NCBI GenBank assembly: GCA_022749755.1
Contig: CM040441.1
Location: forward strand, 3,414,741 to 3,478,740
Source: Azadirachta indica
Taxonomy: Eukaryota; Streptophyta; Magnoliopsida; Sapindales; Meliaceae
Length of the DNA stretch: 64,000 nt
Direction: 5' to 3'
A program made the position numbers and the translations under genes. Shown here piece by piece: positions 1 through 13,405 of this stretch. Within the stretch, counting starts at the first letter, position 1; each line of letters starts with the position of its first letter. Below the pieces are notes generated by a model. The model was not told the origin of the DNA. It saw only the letters and a list, made by a program, of their open reading frames with translations, and made no database searches.

Positions 1-1494
1 TTTTAAATAGTCAATCCAACCTAATTTGTAATCTTTTATAGTCAAATAGTATTATGTTAGGCTATAAGTTTTTAATATTTTAAATTTTTAAAATTTTTAA
101 ATGATTAAAATTGTCAAAATATTAATAAATTTGATTAGACGTAGATCCAAGTATATGAGTTTGGTTCAGGACCACACGGACTCAGGTGTCATGATAGCCT
201 GAATCTAGCCAATTTGTCATCTATACTTATCTTAATTAGGCTTTTATTTGAATAGTTTTAGAATGGATGGACCTAAAAATAAATTAAAAAATATATGATT
301 CATTCAAAGATTAAGAGATCAAAGACTAAAACACGTTTCGCATATCTTGTTTGCTTTTTAGCTTTCAAATCCTGTGCAGAACCAAAAGAGAGAAAATTAT
401 GTAGTTTTCTAATAACAAAAGTAGTGTTGCATGAGGTTTGAATAACAACTACGGGGTGAAAAAAAAATTGAGAAAATTGGAATTCTGAAAAGGCATGGCT
501 ATTATAGTTAATTTGTAAGTTAATAGGTGTTGTAAGAAATTGTTTTAGTTTTGTTGACCTAAATAAACAAAAAAGTAAGGGCTTTTTCTTAATATCTAAA
601 ATTTGGATAAATCTTAAATATGAATAAATCTGCATATATGTATATATATATATATTTTGCACATTGACGAAGGGGGTTAATGCCACCAAGAATTATATGA
701 GTATTTTAGTTTACTGCAACAGTAAAACTTACTTAGATTTCAAATTTTAGCATTAAGTTAAAAGCTTTAACTTATTTTATTCAAACATAATTACCAAATT
801 TTCGGTATTAAATTAGAAAATAAACCCTTTAAAATATCTAAATTATTAAAACTGAAATATATTCATACTTTGGATTAAAAAAAACAAGGCACTGATCTAA
901 ACGCCTCGGATTTATACCAAATGTCATTGGTTAATTTTGTTGTAATCCTTAGGGATTTGACAACTATCATTTTAGTTAAACTATTTTATGTTTTAGTCAC
1001 AAACATCTTTAATATCTTTTATATTCATCATTTTAGTCCAAAAGGTTGTAGCTAGCATTATTTTCTTCCCTTAATCGAAATTAAGTAAATATAAGCTGAA
1101 AGTATAAATTTACTCTTCAATAATTTTTTTGGTGATAAAAAAATAGAATGTGGATGATAATGAATGGTTATTAAGTGGTTAATATGATGAGAAGTATTGT
1201 TATACACCATGTTCTTTGAGATAAGATTTTACCTCTTTATTTTTTTGTTTAAAAGATTTTGGATGCGAGTTAGAAACCTGCCCTACGAAATATTAAATAT
1301 TTGCCCTTTATTGTTACTCAATCTTGAGATAGCATGTAAGTATCAAGCGTGCTCCAAGCCACTCAACCTAAGCACAAGGGGCTACAATTTTAATTTATTT
1401 GTTGGTTTTAATTTTATTTAAGAACAAAAGTGTATAGGCCTTAAAATTTTATTTATTAGTGAAATATTTATTTTATTTTTATTTATCAATTAAA
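1..1494. other. AT-rich intergenic, no gene recognised
   Basis: No coding signal is visible here. Open frames are short, run through homopolymer-rich DNA and resemble no known domain. A short (TA)n run lies near 640-655. The stretch ends where similarity to the segment beginning at 41,951 starts. Confidence 0.6.
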
Positions 1495-4400
1495 ATTTAC
1501 TTAAAAGTATGTATAAAAATTTGAGGGTCGTATGTGGTTGTCACTTAGCCTCGCATAGCGCTAGATTAGCCAGCCCTTATTTGGCTATAGGTAAACATAA
1601 TTATGGATCTAAGTAAGAAAATAGAATAAAATTTAAAACGTTTACATCTAACAATTTACAAATAATTTAAAATAATATGTAAAGCCAAATGACCATTGAT
1701 CCGTCCGCCATATATATATATTATTAGTTTCACTATTTTAATAGTATAATGATCACAATAAAATTATAGTAAGGAAAAGTGAGTCTTTTGTTTGGAAATA
1801 ATTTTAGTTAAATTTCACTAGAAATTAAAAGTAAATTTGTTATTGTGGTTGGACAAAAGTTATCAGAGAGCAAAATCGTACTTCTCTTCACCTTATTTTA
1901 CTCAAAAGAGAAAATATAATAAAAGTGTGGTTGGAGATGACAGTGAAATTAAACTAAAATGTTTTGGATTAAAGTAATGAATATGAAAATTATTAGGGAT
2001 ATATGTGATAATTTAAAAATTGAAAAAAAAATTTCATTCTGTACACAATAAAAGTAAAAAAATAATAAACATAATAGTAAAAAAAAAGTACAAATATTAC
2101 GATAAAAATAAACTTTAAGTTTGATTATAAAATTAACTCTAATTCATTAGATAATTAACCCTCATATTACTAACTAAATTTATCTTGCAATAACTGAACA
2201 AAGAATATGGCCACTTGGACCCATTATCTTTTTTTTTAATATATATTTGGTTGTTATTTTTTATTACAAAACTTGAAAAGATACAAGTATAATTATATAT
2301 CAATAATTATTTTTCATATAATACAAATCACAGTATCAAATACATAAGATTAGAAGTATAAATTATGATATGTATGAGATAGAAATTGTATTATAAAATC
2401 GTAAATTAATATAAAGAATAAAGCATATAAAAAATATATAATAAAGATGATAACAAAAGAAATAATAAATATATTTATATTGAGATTATATATGTTGAAT
2501 TTATATACAACAATAAACATTACTCTAATCATAAAAAATTAGTTTTTAAATAATTTATAATAAGAAGTCCTTGAATTTGTAAACTAAAATGAATATTGCA
2601 GTAATAATTATAAATCAATTTTAAATTTTAATTTTTAGTTAATTTATATTAATTTAATTTATTAGATAATATCGTGTAAATTATGTTATAAATAATTAAA
2701 ATCATATGACAATTTATTAAAAATAATTGGTTAAATTTATGTAATTAATTATATTATATTATTAAAATTAGAGTTTTGATAAAATATTTAAATAAGGGAT
2801 AAGCTGAGGAGTTTCAATATTTGAAGAGGGTTTCAATATTTAAACAAGTTTGTTGAGGAGTTACAAATATAGATGCTATCAATAAATCATAATGTTTTGT
2901 TAATTAACTGTAGCTTTCACAAGAAATTAATTAATCATAATATTAAATTTTAATTATTGGATGTTAAAGGTCCCTTTCAGTGTTGGTTATCTATCATTTT
3001 CCCTAATGCATGTATTATGAAGAAATTTATAGAATTAAAGAAAAGTCATATTTTCGTTAATGATAAAAAATATATATTATAATGTCTCTATTTAATTAGG
3101 ATGAGTAGAATTAAAAGATAACCATTGAAAACTTTATAATTGTGGGATATAGTTTTTATAAAATATTTGATTAATTATAGCAAGTTATAATTCTAATTTC
3201 TGATCATGTAAAACCGTCGGTAGATTATGGAACATATATCCTAGTAAATAACTTCGATAACTTCATAAAAATTCTTGCCAAATTAATACAATAATTAAAA
3301 ATTGACTTTTCATAGTTTAATGAAATAATTAGTATAATACAAGAATTCATCACATATGCCTATTGAATAAAATTTAAAGTAAGATACCTATACCATATTG
3401 TATATATACCTATTTAATAAATTATAGTCTAACATACATTAATTTTAAATAAATCAATTATAATTGAAATGATTAAAATAAAAGAAAAAATTTAAAACAT
3501 ATAGCATATTTTTATTGAATTTTCTTATTATTCTAGTCTTACGTTTTTCAGATCTTATTCAACATTTTGATCTACTAATGAAATGATTTCTTGGAGACAT
3601 AAGAATTAATGGAAAATTTGCTAACCTCTCTCTTATGCTTTTCAATTTTTGTTATAATCGAAAAAGTACTATATCTTTATATTCTTTTATCTTTTTATAT
3701 ATTCTACAAAAATTTGAAAATTGATTATATAGACTTCTTAATAATTCATGCATCAGGGAAAATGATAGGGAAGTAATGATGAAAAGGATTTTCAACATCC
3801 AATAATTAGAATTAAACATTATGTTTTCTAATTTCATATGAAAATGACCGATAATATTCAATGAACAAAATTAATTAATATATAATTTTTGTTATAAAAT
3901 CTATATATATATATATATATTTGTAATTCTAAACAAAGTTATATATTTTGATTAAGTATCATATTTAATTTGCTTTAACTCCACACTTATTTTACGAGCA
4001 ATTAATGACTCAACATATGTTTGAGATTGTGAAATTAATTTATCACTATTATTATAATATTCATTTCAGTTTATATGTTCAAGAATTTCTTAAATTAATG
4101 AATTTTTTTAATTCGTTCAAAACAATTAATTAATTTGGCAACCTTTTGATTTTCAAATGCACTATTATTGATTGTGAGATATTAGAAAATCATTTTGAAT
4201 AGTCATACATATCCTCATTGTAGTTCATAAAACATTCACCAATGCGTACATAACTAATAATATGTTCTGCTTGTTTCTCTGACAAAATTTTGATCGTACA
4301 GCTTTTAATACCACTCAAACAAAGGTAATAAATCCTTAATCTGTTTATCTTACCAAATTTAATTATCACTAGAATATATATAGCAGAGTAAGATGTGAAA

Positions 4401-4859
4401 ATGAAGAAATAAAATTAAATCTGTCTTATTCATGCTCATAAAACAAAAGGCATAAGAGAGAGGTAAGAAAATTTGCAAATACGACAAATCATTTATTCAT
4501 TGTTGCATTAATTTGGCAAGAATGTTACAAAGTTATTGAAGAAGACAGCATAATGTTCCCATTGTTCATTGAGGGTTTTATTTCATAAGAAATTAGAATT
4601 ATAATACGGTATAATCGTCAAATATTTTGTGAAACTATATCTCACACAATTATATGGCTTTGAATTATATTTTTAGTTCTTAGTTATCCTCTATAAATAA
4701 AGTCACTGAAATATACATATATATATATTATCAAGGAAAATACAAGTTTTCTTTAATTTTATAAATTTTTCATAATTCATGTATTAGGGAAAATGAAAGG
4801 TAAGTAACACAGAAATTCTCAATTCACACTTAAAATATATATGCAGACACAGTACTTAA

Positions 4860-6365
4860 AAAATATGTGTGAATTAATTGCACGATCTCTTTTTCCACAT
4901 GCGTGCAACATTATTGGCACTTATAAACAAATTAAGAAAGTTAAGGAAAAGATTAAAAGCAAATTATATTGTAAACAACTAATATTGTGTTTCTCTCTTT
5001 CATTAATTCAACCGTTGTACAGGTTTCAATGCCACACCCAAACAAAAATAATAAACCGTTAATCTGTTATCTTACCAAATTTAATTATCATATATACCAA
5101 TGTAAGATGTGAAAATTGAATCAGTCTTTTATTCAAGATTAATTATATATATAAATCAACTATCATTCAGCAACTTTCTGGTTAATCAATAAACATTATT
5201 ATCTGCATATATTAATCTGTATTCTTAATTTATTGGGTATTTTATATATATGAGATTAGAAACCATGATGGTATTGACAGTTTATTCAGATTTAAAATAT
5301 GTATGAATTAATTGCACGATCTCTTTTTCCACATGCATGCAACATTATTTTCACTTGTAATAAATTAGGAATATTAAGAAAAAGATTAAATGAATTTAAA
5401 GCAAATTCTATTGTATGAATTGTTACTTTTAATTCTTTCAAAGCAATTAATTAATTTGGCGACCCTTTGATTTTCAAATGCACCATTATTGATTGTGAGA
5501 TATTAGAAATCATTTTGAATAGTTATATATATATATATATATTCTCAAATGCACTACCATGTATCCTTTTGATAGCAAATTAAATTGTATGCTTTCTTTT
5601 TTAGTTCTTCCAAAACAATTAATTAATTGGCAGCCGTTCGATTTTCAAAAGCAATATTGGTGATAGATAAAATATATTATATGTACTATCATTTTCTTTT
5701 CTATGCGTACACACCTAATATTCTTTTTGTTTCCTCTTTCATTAATTCAACCATATGATGTACATCTTTGAATGCCACTCAAACAAAAAATAAATATCTT
5801 AATCTGTTTATCTTACCAAAGTAAGGTTTGAAAACGAAGAAAAAAATTCAATCCGTCTTATTCTTGCTCAATCTGTCTTACCCATTGATTAAGGACTTGT
5901 TACTTTTGTTCGATTGGCATTGAAGCTGTACAATGAAAATTTAATAAGAGAAACAAACGGTATATTAGGTGTGTACGCATATTTTGAGAACTAAAATGAG
6001 AATATATCAATAATAGTGCATTTGAAAATCCAAAGGTTGTCTAACTAATTAATTGTTTTGAAAGAATTGAAAAACAAAATCATACAATAATTTAAGAAAA
6101 AAAAAAAAAATTCTTTTAATCTTATCTAATATTCCTAATTTGTTACAAGTGCCAATAATGTTGCATGCATGTGGAAAAAGAGATTGTGAAATCAATTCAT
6201 ACATATTTTAAAATGTGAAATTGACAATTTGTGTTGGTAATACCATTATAGTTTCTAATTTCATGTGTATAAGAATGACTTATATATTAAGAATACTAAT
6301 TTATATATGTAGATAATAACGTCTATTGATTAACCGGAAAGTTATTGAATTGAATTTGATTTCCT
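4860..6365. repeat. Long inverted repeat upstream of PME copy A
   Basis: The segment directly upstream of the PME TATA box (about 5880-6365) is the reverse complement of about 5130-5830. Shared landmarks include a run reading atctctttttccacatgc at 5318 whose complement lies near 6165-6185, the element ggttaatcaataaac near 5180 against its complement near 6330, and a cacacctaata motif against its complement. A second direct copy of part of the left arm lies near 4860-4960. The arms are imperfect and separated by only about 50 bp, so a transcript through them could fold into a long hairpin. Copy B has the same arrangement at 44,585-46,345. Confidence 0.75.
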
Positions 6366-6373
6366 TATAAATA
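6366..6373 (+). promoter_or_regulatory. TATA box of PME copy A
   Basis: TATAAATA lies 91 bp before the start codon at 6464. The same motif at the same spacing precedes the copy B gene. It probably formed the ancestral core promoter of the gene that is now dead. Confidence 0.6.
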
Positions 6374-6463
6374 CCCTCAAATATTCCATGTATCCATTTC
6401 AAGTAATTTAATTATTTGCTAGCTGTTATCCTTAAGCAATTTTACCTGTCTGCTGGTCTTACA

Positions 6464-8017
6464 ATGGCCAATTTCACTTCCCAAGCTTGTTTTTGCCTCT
6501 CTAGGTTACTCATATTTCTTGCTTTTGCCAATTATCAATAACCAAATATTACTGTCTCTCTTGATGGCTCAGATAATTATGCTTCTATTTCAACTACTAT
6601 AGAAGCTGCCCCTGAAAAGTCTTATACTCTGTTTGTTATATATGTGAAGGTAGGTACATACTATGAGAATGTATTTGTTAAAAAATCACATATTATAAGA
6701 TTTGGTGATGATATTAATAAGACAATAATAACATATAAAAAGAGTAGAGGTGGGCACCGTCTAAGTTTTTGAAAAACTGGACCAAACCCAAAAATTTTGG
6801 GTCTCTAATTTTGGAGACTAAATTTGATTGAATAAGAAAAAAAACTTGAATCAGATCAGACGATTACATGTTAGAATTGGAATAAACTCGGACCGATTGG
6901 TTCGGTTTTCAAATTAGTTTAGTTTTTACATAAATTTATTTTTTTTTAAAATTTTTTACTATATTAAACGACGTCGTTTTATGAAAATATAATAAAATGA
7001 CATTGTTTAAATAAAATAATATTAAGAAAAATATATTTCTGCTCCGGTCTGAGTATTTTAGACTAAAATTGAAACAGGATCAAAAATTTTAGATTTTTTC
7101 TTTTAAGAACTGAAACCGTAACTTTCGGTCCGATTTTACTCCGGTTCGATTCACTCTGGTTTTCTATCCACCCCTAAATAAGAGTTACAAAGAAAGCTTT
7201 TATACCCAAGATACTACCACAATGGCTAAGTTATGTAAGTTAGAAAGTTGAGTCAAGTTATTTCATGATTTTTTGAAGTTAATTTCTTATTATTAATGTT
7301 ATTAATATTAATTTTTGTCCTCACACATAACCACCTCATGGTTTTTAGTCAAAAACTTAAGCATTGTGAATTTGGCAGGTCTAAAAGGAGGACAAGTTGT
7401 TGCCTTTAAAATTGCAGGTAATAACATAGTTCGTACAAATGTTCAATTACAGAATAACAAGACACTTTATTTCTAGCTCATGGTGAGCATCAGTTCTTTT
7501 ATAAAAGTAATATTTTCAGCATTATTGATTTCATTTTCAATCATTCTACTATTGTGCTTCAAAATACTTTGGTTTATGTCAGAGAACCAACTAAGGGCCA
7601 AGGAAATATGATCACAGCAGATGAAAGGAAATCAAAAGAAAAAATTCTGCAATTGTGATTCATAACTGCACAATAGATGCAACAAGTGATTTCATACCAT
7701 TTAAATTAACTTTAAAAACTTATCTTGAAAGGCCATGAAAAGAATCCTCTCAAACAATTATTATGAAGTCTCACTTCGGTGATTTTATTGATCTTGAGGA
7801 TTGGTCTAAATGGAATGATTGTACCTTTACATTAACAATCTTATACTATGCCAATAGAGGACTAAGGGCATCTGTTGAGGGTAGAGTCAAATAGTCTACC
7901 TATCATATTTTACATAATGCTAATAAAGTCCAAAATTTAACCGTACAAAACTTTATTCGTGGTAACGAGTGGCTATCACAATTAGGAGTTCCATTTATTC
8001 TTGGTCTTATATATTAG
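6464..8017 (+). pseudogene. Pectin methylesterase pseudogene (copy A)
   Basis: This is homologous along its whole length to the gene at 46,437-47,567, with the same signal-peptide exon, one intron and second exon. PMEs (carbohydrate esterase family 8) de-esterify pectin in the cell wall. The copy is clearly dead. An in-frame stop lies at the end of the signal-peptide region (about 6539). A 432-bp MITE sits near the end of exon 1. Exon 2 has frameshifts around the former GYQDT motif. The active-site LGRPW has become L-E-R-P followed by stop (about 7730). A further tryptophan codon has become a stop at about 7892. The reading frame can be followed only in pieces. An unprocessed duplicate is inferred because the intron is retained. 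Confidence 0.92.
6745..7176. mobile_element. hAT-type MITE in PME copy A exon 1
   Basis: A 432-bp insertion begins tagaggtggg and ends ccaccccta, so the ends are inverted repeats. It is flanked by 8-bp target duplications, aaaaagag (6737-6744) and aataagag (7177-7184), matching at 7 of 8 bases. An 8-bp duplication and a short TIR of the TAGRGGTGG type are typical of plant hAT elements. It has no coding capacity. The interrupted exon reads across the site in copy B, which confirms the insertion limits. Confidence 0.85.
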
Positions 8018-8559
8018 TTCTTCAAGTACTACACAAGATGTTATTGTACAAAATGTGTATATAACTAGCTCAAGTTGTCATAATATTTATTTTAGTGATA
8101 TTTTTCTATATAATTTTTCGATAGCACTTAATTTTAATGTCCATCAACAAGCTTTAGAACCACCAATAAAATATCACTAATTAAGGCTGTAAAAATTTAT
8201 ATTTGTCCAAATTTCTTAGATAGATCAAGACAAACACAAACTAGTGAAATTTATGTGATTAGGGAAAGCAACAACAAATCGAGTGTGGTAAGTTTATTAA
8301 GATATCAACAAAGCCGAGTATTTAGCTATATAGGTCTCGATTATGGTGCTGAACTCATCGTCAGACAATAGACGATTCGACAATAGGATTATCAAAATGA
8401 TCAAAATATCCTTACACATTCTTGACATAATAAAAAAGATTAGGATTGACATTGTTTGTTTGTTTTATTTTTTTAATAAAATTTTCCTCTTTTTGAGGTT
8501 TTGTTTTAAAAAAAAAAAAGAAGAGAAAGGATTAACATTGTTTGATGTAAATTAAACTA

Positions 8560-10530
8560 ATGATTAATTCATGAGCTAAACAAAATCTCAACATATAACA
8601 GAGAAAAATACATAAAATATATAAAATTGAAACATATAATACATTATTCGACATTGAGCCTACATTCACAACCATAGAACCATCACATATTTTTTACTAT
8701 ATCAGTAAACGATTATTGTTTAATAGTTATAAGAAGACAGTAGCACCAAACTAGAGACTCATTTATTCTTCTACTCAAATAAAGGATCAAAAGAGTTAAA
8801 GAATGCGAAAGAAACTCTTTGTACAAGGAGAAATTTAGAGACAGAGAGGATAAAGACAGAATCCCCTCGGTGAAAATGTGAGGTTTTTATATACCGAAAG
8901 CTGCTGTAACATCAACGGTCCATGTGTCAAAGAGTCACTGCTGGTACGTACACATGTCAAGAATGCATTGGAAGCTTACTCATCAAGGAAGGTAAAATGA
9001 GATTCCTACTTCTAATCCTCTAGAAACGTTAGGAGGGGAGATATTTCTCCTTGATTTTACAACTACGATTATCCTTATTGTAATTAGCAAACTCAGAATG
9101 CAAACGTGTCTGATTCTAAATGAAGAGCCTTGAAGCGAGGTAGCTTGTTTATGGAAGCATGTGAAACTTGGAAAGCATTTATGGAAAGTTCTTCCTCCTT
9201 TTATCACGTGAATTAAATTTTTGCTGTATTTGTTTGCTGCTGTTAGGAGTCTTTGTGCTTCTACCCCTTTCTGACATGAATTACCCAAGTTGGCTTGGAT
9301 TTTGATGTTAAATATCTTTACTTATGTCTCATTTGGGCCCATTTGGGCCCAACCCAATATTCGTGTGCGTTAACATAATTGAATTTTTAAATTATCAAAG
9401 ATTTGTAAAGAGACATACAATTGGGATGGGTTTTCTTTTTCTCCCTTCACAGCCTTTCCTATCCCTATTGGAAAAGCAGTGATTGTCTCCTATAAACTTT
9501 TGACTTACTTTATGTCGTCCAGCCTTTGTCCTTTTTCGTTCTTTTCTTGCCTTTTGTATACTCTCCTTTCCTTTTGTCACATAAGACCATGGCTACCGTT
9601 CCTGCTTCTCTGGAACACCAACTTTCATGTGAGCATGGATCAATTAATACCAGATTTCCCCACCTTCCATTCATGGTGACAGGACTTTTGTCTGCATGCC
9701 TGAGGACGTCTATTTGGATCAACTGCATTATAGCAGTAACTAACCTTATAGGTCGAATCTCACTCAAAAGGGAATCGCTACCAATGAAAGTTGAGGTCTG
9801 AAGGCCTTGCTTCAGGAAAAATAGAGACTACCTATAGACTGGAATCTCACGGCTCTTCCTAGACATTTCCTTGATTTGCACTTTGAATCGGAGGCTGATA
9901 TGGGCAAAGTTTGATTTGCATTTTAATCCTTATGATCCACAAATTATCTCACGTGTCCAAGTTTAGATCAAACTTTTGGTCTAAGGTCAGAACCCTGACA
10001 CCCAAAAATCTTAATGCATATTGCGCGCGGAGTATTCGATAAGAAAACCTCAGAGTAGTAGAACCATTGCAGAGAAAAAAAAACACCTGAAGCAATCTAG
10101 CATAAAGCATTGAGCCTACATTCACAATAGTAGAACCATAGCATATTTATTTTTTACCATATAGATAAGCAAACTATAGAACCAAATTAGACTCTTATTG
10201 ATTCTTCTATTCAAATAAAGGATAAAAAGAGTTGAAACCTTGTGATACTTGAGGTATGTACACGTTGATATGTATAAATTAATTAGCAACCTCAGAATGT
10301 ACACGTTACTGATACTAAATGAAGAACCCTCAGAGTGAGGTAGCTTGTTTATAGAACCTTGTGATACTTGAGGTATGGAAAGTCCAGCATTCCTTCTTTA
10401 TAATCTGAATTACAGAAGTAACTGGCTTAGATTTTCAAGTTAAATATTTTTAGTAATTTTTCATTTGGGGCAAGATGATTTTGATCCAAACCAATATTCA
10501 TGTGTCTTAACATATTCAAATATTTTAAAT
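8560..10530. repeat. Repeated module downstream of PME
   Basis: A sequence including attgagcctacattcacaa, a run of cis motifs and the phrase caaaggatcaaaagagtt occurs at about 8650-8810 and again at about 10,110-10,330. Both are also related to 48,150-48,300 in copy B and 51,725-51,990 in unit C. Copy A therefore carries two of these modules where copy B has one, which implies an older unequal exchange inside the cluster. No gene is recognised in the module; the longest frames (for example 8983-9288, minus) resemble nothing known. Confidence 0.7.
9360..10060. other. Unassigned insertion between downstream modules
   Basis: About 700 bp present in copy A but not in copies B or C, with noticeably higher GC than its surroundings. 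Overlapping open frames exist on both strands near 9400-9800 but match no domain I recognise. It may be a fragment of a transposon or of another gene. I see no terminal repeats or target duplication. Confidence 0.35.
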
Positions 10531-10802
10531 TATTTCAAAATTTTAATTACATTCAATAGTTTATTCTCATTATATCTTATTCATTTAACTTGATTGATGT
10601 ATATTGTAAGTTGTAACAGCTTTTGTATTTCGATTTCTTTTATGCCTAATTTAGGAAGATTAATGAAAATAATTCTAATAACTGAAAAAATATCACATCT
10701 TCTTAATTTTCTATAACAATGTCAAAACAGGTATCATCAATCTTCTACTATTTTTCTCATTTATTTTTCAATTTTCTCATATATATATATATATATATAT
10801 TA

Positions 10803-11332
10803 TCAAGGACTAAGGCTGTTTAACATATGCATTACGTCAAGGGAAAAATTATGCAATAATGTGTTCTCTGGGACATAAAATTTTAAGCTAGTATCTAAAC
10901 AATCACCAGCAGCATAATTACAATACCCAACTCCCCATCCTGCTTCATCATAGTCTCCTCTTTTAAAACTAGGAAACCCTTGCTCATTCATCATCAAGAG
11001 GCCAAATTCATAATCATGAATACAGACAGAAATACCCGATTTCGTATACCTACCTGTTGCATTCTTTTGCGCCTTAACAAACAATGATAATGCCTCATTC
11101 GTCTTCTCATATGTTATATTTAATCCAATATTTCAAAGGTCGGTTTTATTTGTTGCAGCTCGGCTTCGGGATTCGGACTCAAAAACTGATACGCAATTCT
11201 CGGGATATTCTGTGCCGTTGCAGGATTTTCTGATTAGATCAGAGACACCACCATCTTTGCAGTCACAAGCAAGAAATGAATAAAAATGGAGAACACAAGA
11301 AGAGAAAGGTGAAAACTAGCTTGACTCACCAT
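10803..11332 (-). pseudogene. PMEI/invertase-inhibitor-like pseudogene (copy A)
   Basis: Intronless and homologous over its whole length to the intact gene at 48,999-49,529. The start codon and hydrophobic signal region are kept. A 1-bp deletion in an A run follows the signal peptide (the sequence corresponding to TAKDGG). Further on, a cysteine codon has become TGA in the stretch matching GLCSVG of the intact copy. The rest of the inhibitor domain, including DYEFGLLMMNEQG and GYCNYAAGDCLD, remains in one frame of 93 codons to the normal stop. The two lesions together make a functional product very unlikely. It converges on the PME pseudogene upstream. Confidence 0.9.
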
Positions 11333-12060
11333 TCTTACAATTCTAAGAAATTGATAAAACCTTGTTGCAAATTAATATACCATACATATTTGAATCAAAA
11401 ATGAATTTTTAAAATCTGAAAATTAATAGTTGTTATTAATACATAAATTACTTGTCATCTATTCTTACACAGGTAATGTAGAAATCAATCGTATATGGTA
11501 AAACTTCTTCACACATTCATTTATACATAAATATTTCTTTTTTCAAAAATGGAAATGAGAAAGATCGTTCTTTTCATTTATAATTATTATAAGAATTATA
11601 CCAAATATATTTTAATCAAAAGTGATTTTTTTAATATTTGAAAATCAATAGTTGTTCTTAGCATAAATTAATTGTCATCTATATTCTTGTACAGGTAATG
11701 TAGATATCAATCATATATGGTAAAAGTTCTTCACACATTTATTTATGCAGAAATGTTTCCTTTCAAAAATTGCTAAGTACTCGCTTGTTCTTCAAGAGCA
11801 AGAGCTCCAAAGTGGCAACATATTGCAGGCTTTAATAAAATAATTATATGTGAAAATATAATTCGTGTTTGTGTATGATATCCTTCATGGACAATGAATT
11901 CAAGAAAAAAGTACTAACAACAAACATCATAACAAAATGGGTTTTGACTACTGCACATAGAATTGATAAAGATCCAAAAATTCTAGATCAAAAATGGGGT
12001 TGCACTATTTAAGTCACAAGCTATCATTAGTGAGGTTAATTGTTATAGATGGAAAATAAA

Positions 12061-13405
12061 AACATTAATTTATAATTTATAATTGCTACTCAAAATAGTG
12101 TTTTATAAAAAGAACTCTCAAGAAGCGCTTTTTTACCTCTTCTCCAATACAGTAGAGAGCTCTTCAACGGCTTGAAGAGGTCATGGCCCCTAGGCCGACC
12201 AAATTTTTTAATAAAATATTAATTTTTTTTAAGTGACATTGATTTTATATGTAAAATATTTGTTTTGGCCCCTCCAAAATGTGAAATATCCAATTTTTTA
12301 AAGGTTTTATATTTTTATTAATACTTTATTTGTAAAGTAATTTTTTAAAGAAGTATTTTCTTTATTTTTTCTCTATATAATTATAAATCTTTTCTTTATA
12401 AAAAAATTTTCTAATCTTGGAATCCTTTTCCTTGTAAGAAAAGAATTTTTATGACTACTATATATATATATATATATATATATAGTGTAGACCTCTACAA
12501 AATAATCAAAAACACTTTTAATTTTTTTTTTCTCTTTTATTCAAATTAAAATGTTTTTAAAAAGGGAAAAGGTTGCTATCTTCAAAATATTTTATACAAG
12601 TCCTTTAAATTCATGCATTATTTGAATTTGTTAATATGAGATTGTATAATTAGAAATATAAATTATAACTATTATATGTATTATATTATTTTAATTACAA
12701 TAAAATAACACGATATATTTATCTATTTTTTCATTAATATATGAGAAAATATTTATAATTGATCAATTTAAAAAAAATAGTAAAAATTAGAAGTTAATTT
12801 ATTTATTATATCTTAAATTTAAAAATTTATATTATTATCGGGCCCATATCTTAGATTCTGCGCCCATCCTTGGTCCAATAAGTTAGAACATACATATAAA
12901 AAAAAAACACTATTTTTCTCATTATGAAAAGGCTCCTCTATGATAATTCTCTTTACCTTTTGTTTCTTTTCTCTCTGTTTTCTTTTGTGACTAGAATTGT
13001 AGAAAATTTTAGCATTCAATTTATAATATTTATGCTCCAACTCAATTTTCATTACTGTATTGCTTTTTATTTTTATTTGCTTAGCAGTGAAGATTTAGGA
13101 TAATAATGTTATTATCCTTAACTTTTAAGATATAACACATTAATATATAATTTTTAAATTTTATAATTTTTAGTCCCTAATAAGCAATAATGCAGCTGAC
13201 AGCAAAACAAAAATAAAGTAAAATGGATTTTGACAAACAACAAAAACACATAATTCGGGCTGGTTATGTTTCTAACTCAAGCACAGCCCCAAATTATTGA
13301 GCTATACACACACACACACACACATATATATACATATTTGTTACATAATTACTTTTAACATAATGAGAGCCGTTCGATTCACATAGTAATTCTCAAATTA
13401 TTATA
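12061..13405. other. AT-rich intergenic with microsatellites
   Basis: No gene recognised. A (TA)n tract lies at about 12,460-12,482 and a (CA)n tract followed by (TA)n at about 13,303-13,330. The frame at 12,819-13,052 (minus) is lysine-rich low-complexity sequence and is not credible as a gene. Confidence 0.55.

Larger units (their letters stand above)
1495..12060 (+). repeat. Segmental duplication copy A (PME-PMEI block)
   Basis: This stretch is collinear with 41,951-50,400. Matching landmarks, A then B: 1499/41,953 (start of similarity), about 5170/44,620 (promoter mirror image), 6464/46,437 (PME start codon), 8017/47,567 (PME stop), about 8650/48,150 (downstream module), 10,803/48,999 (PMEI stop), 11,332/49,529 (PMEI start) and about 11,980/50,090. 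Identity by eye is high in genes and flanks, with many small indels. Copy A differs by a hAT MITE inside the PME, an extra downstream module and about 700 bp of unassigned DNA at 9360-10,060. Both genes in this copy are dead. The block keeps the same strand as copy B. Confidence 0.9.

Noticed and set aside
300..689. 129-codon open frame on minus near the window start
   Set aside because: Phe/Tyr/Ile-rich translation of AT-rich DNA, no domain, no promoter or splice context, not conserved elsewhere in the window.
8983..9288. 101-codon minus frame in copy A downstream module
   Set aside because: The frame is not conserved in the homologous modules of copies B and C.
9395..9801. Overlapping frames on both strands in copy A
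   Set aside because: The frames are mutual shadows and none resembles a known protein; kept only as an unassigned region.
13303..13330. (CA)n followed by (TA)n as a possible regulatory or Z-DNA element
   Set aside because: A common microsatellite in plant intergenic DNA; nothing ties it to NAC1 beyond proximity.
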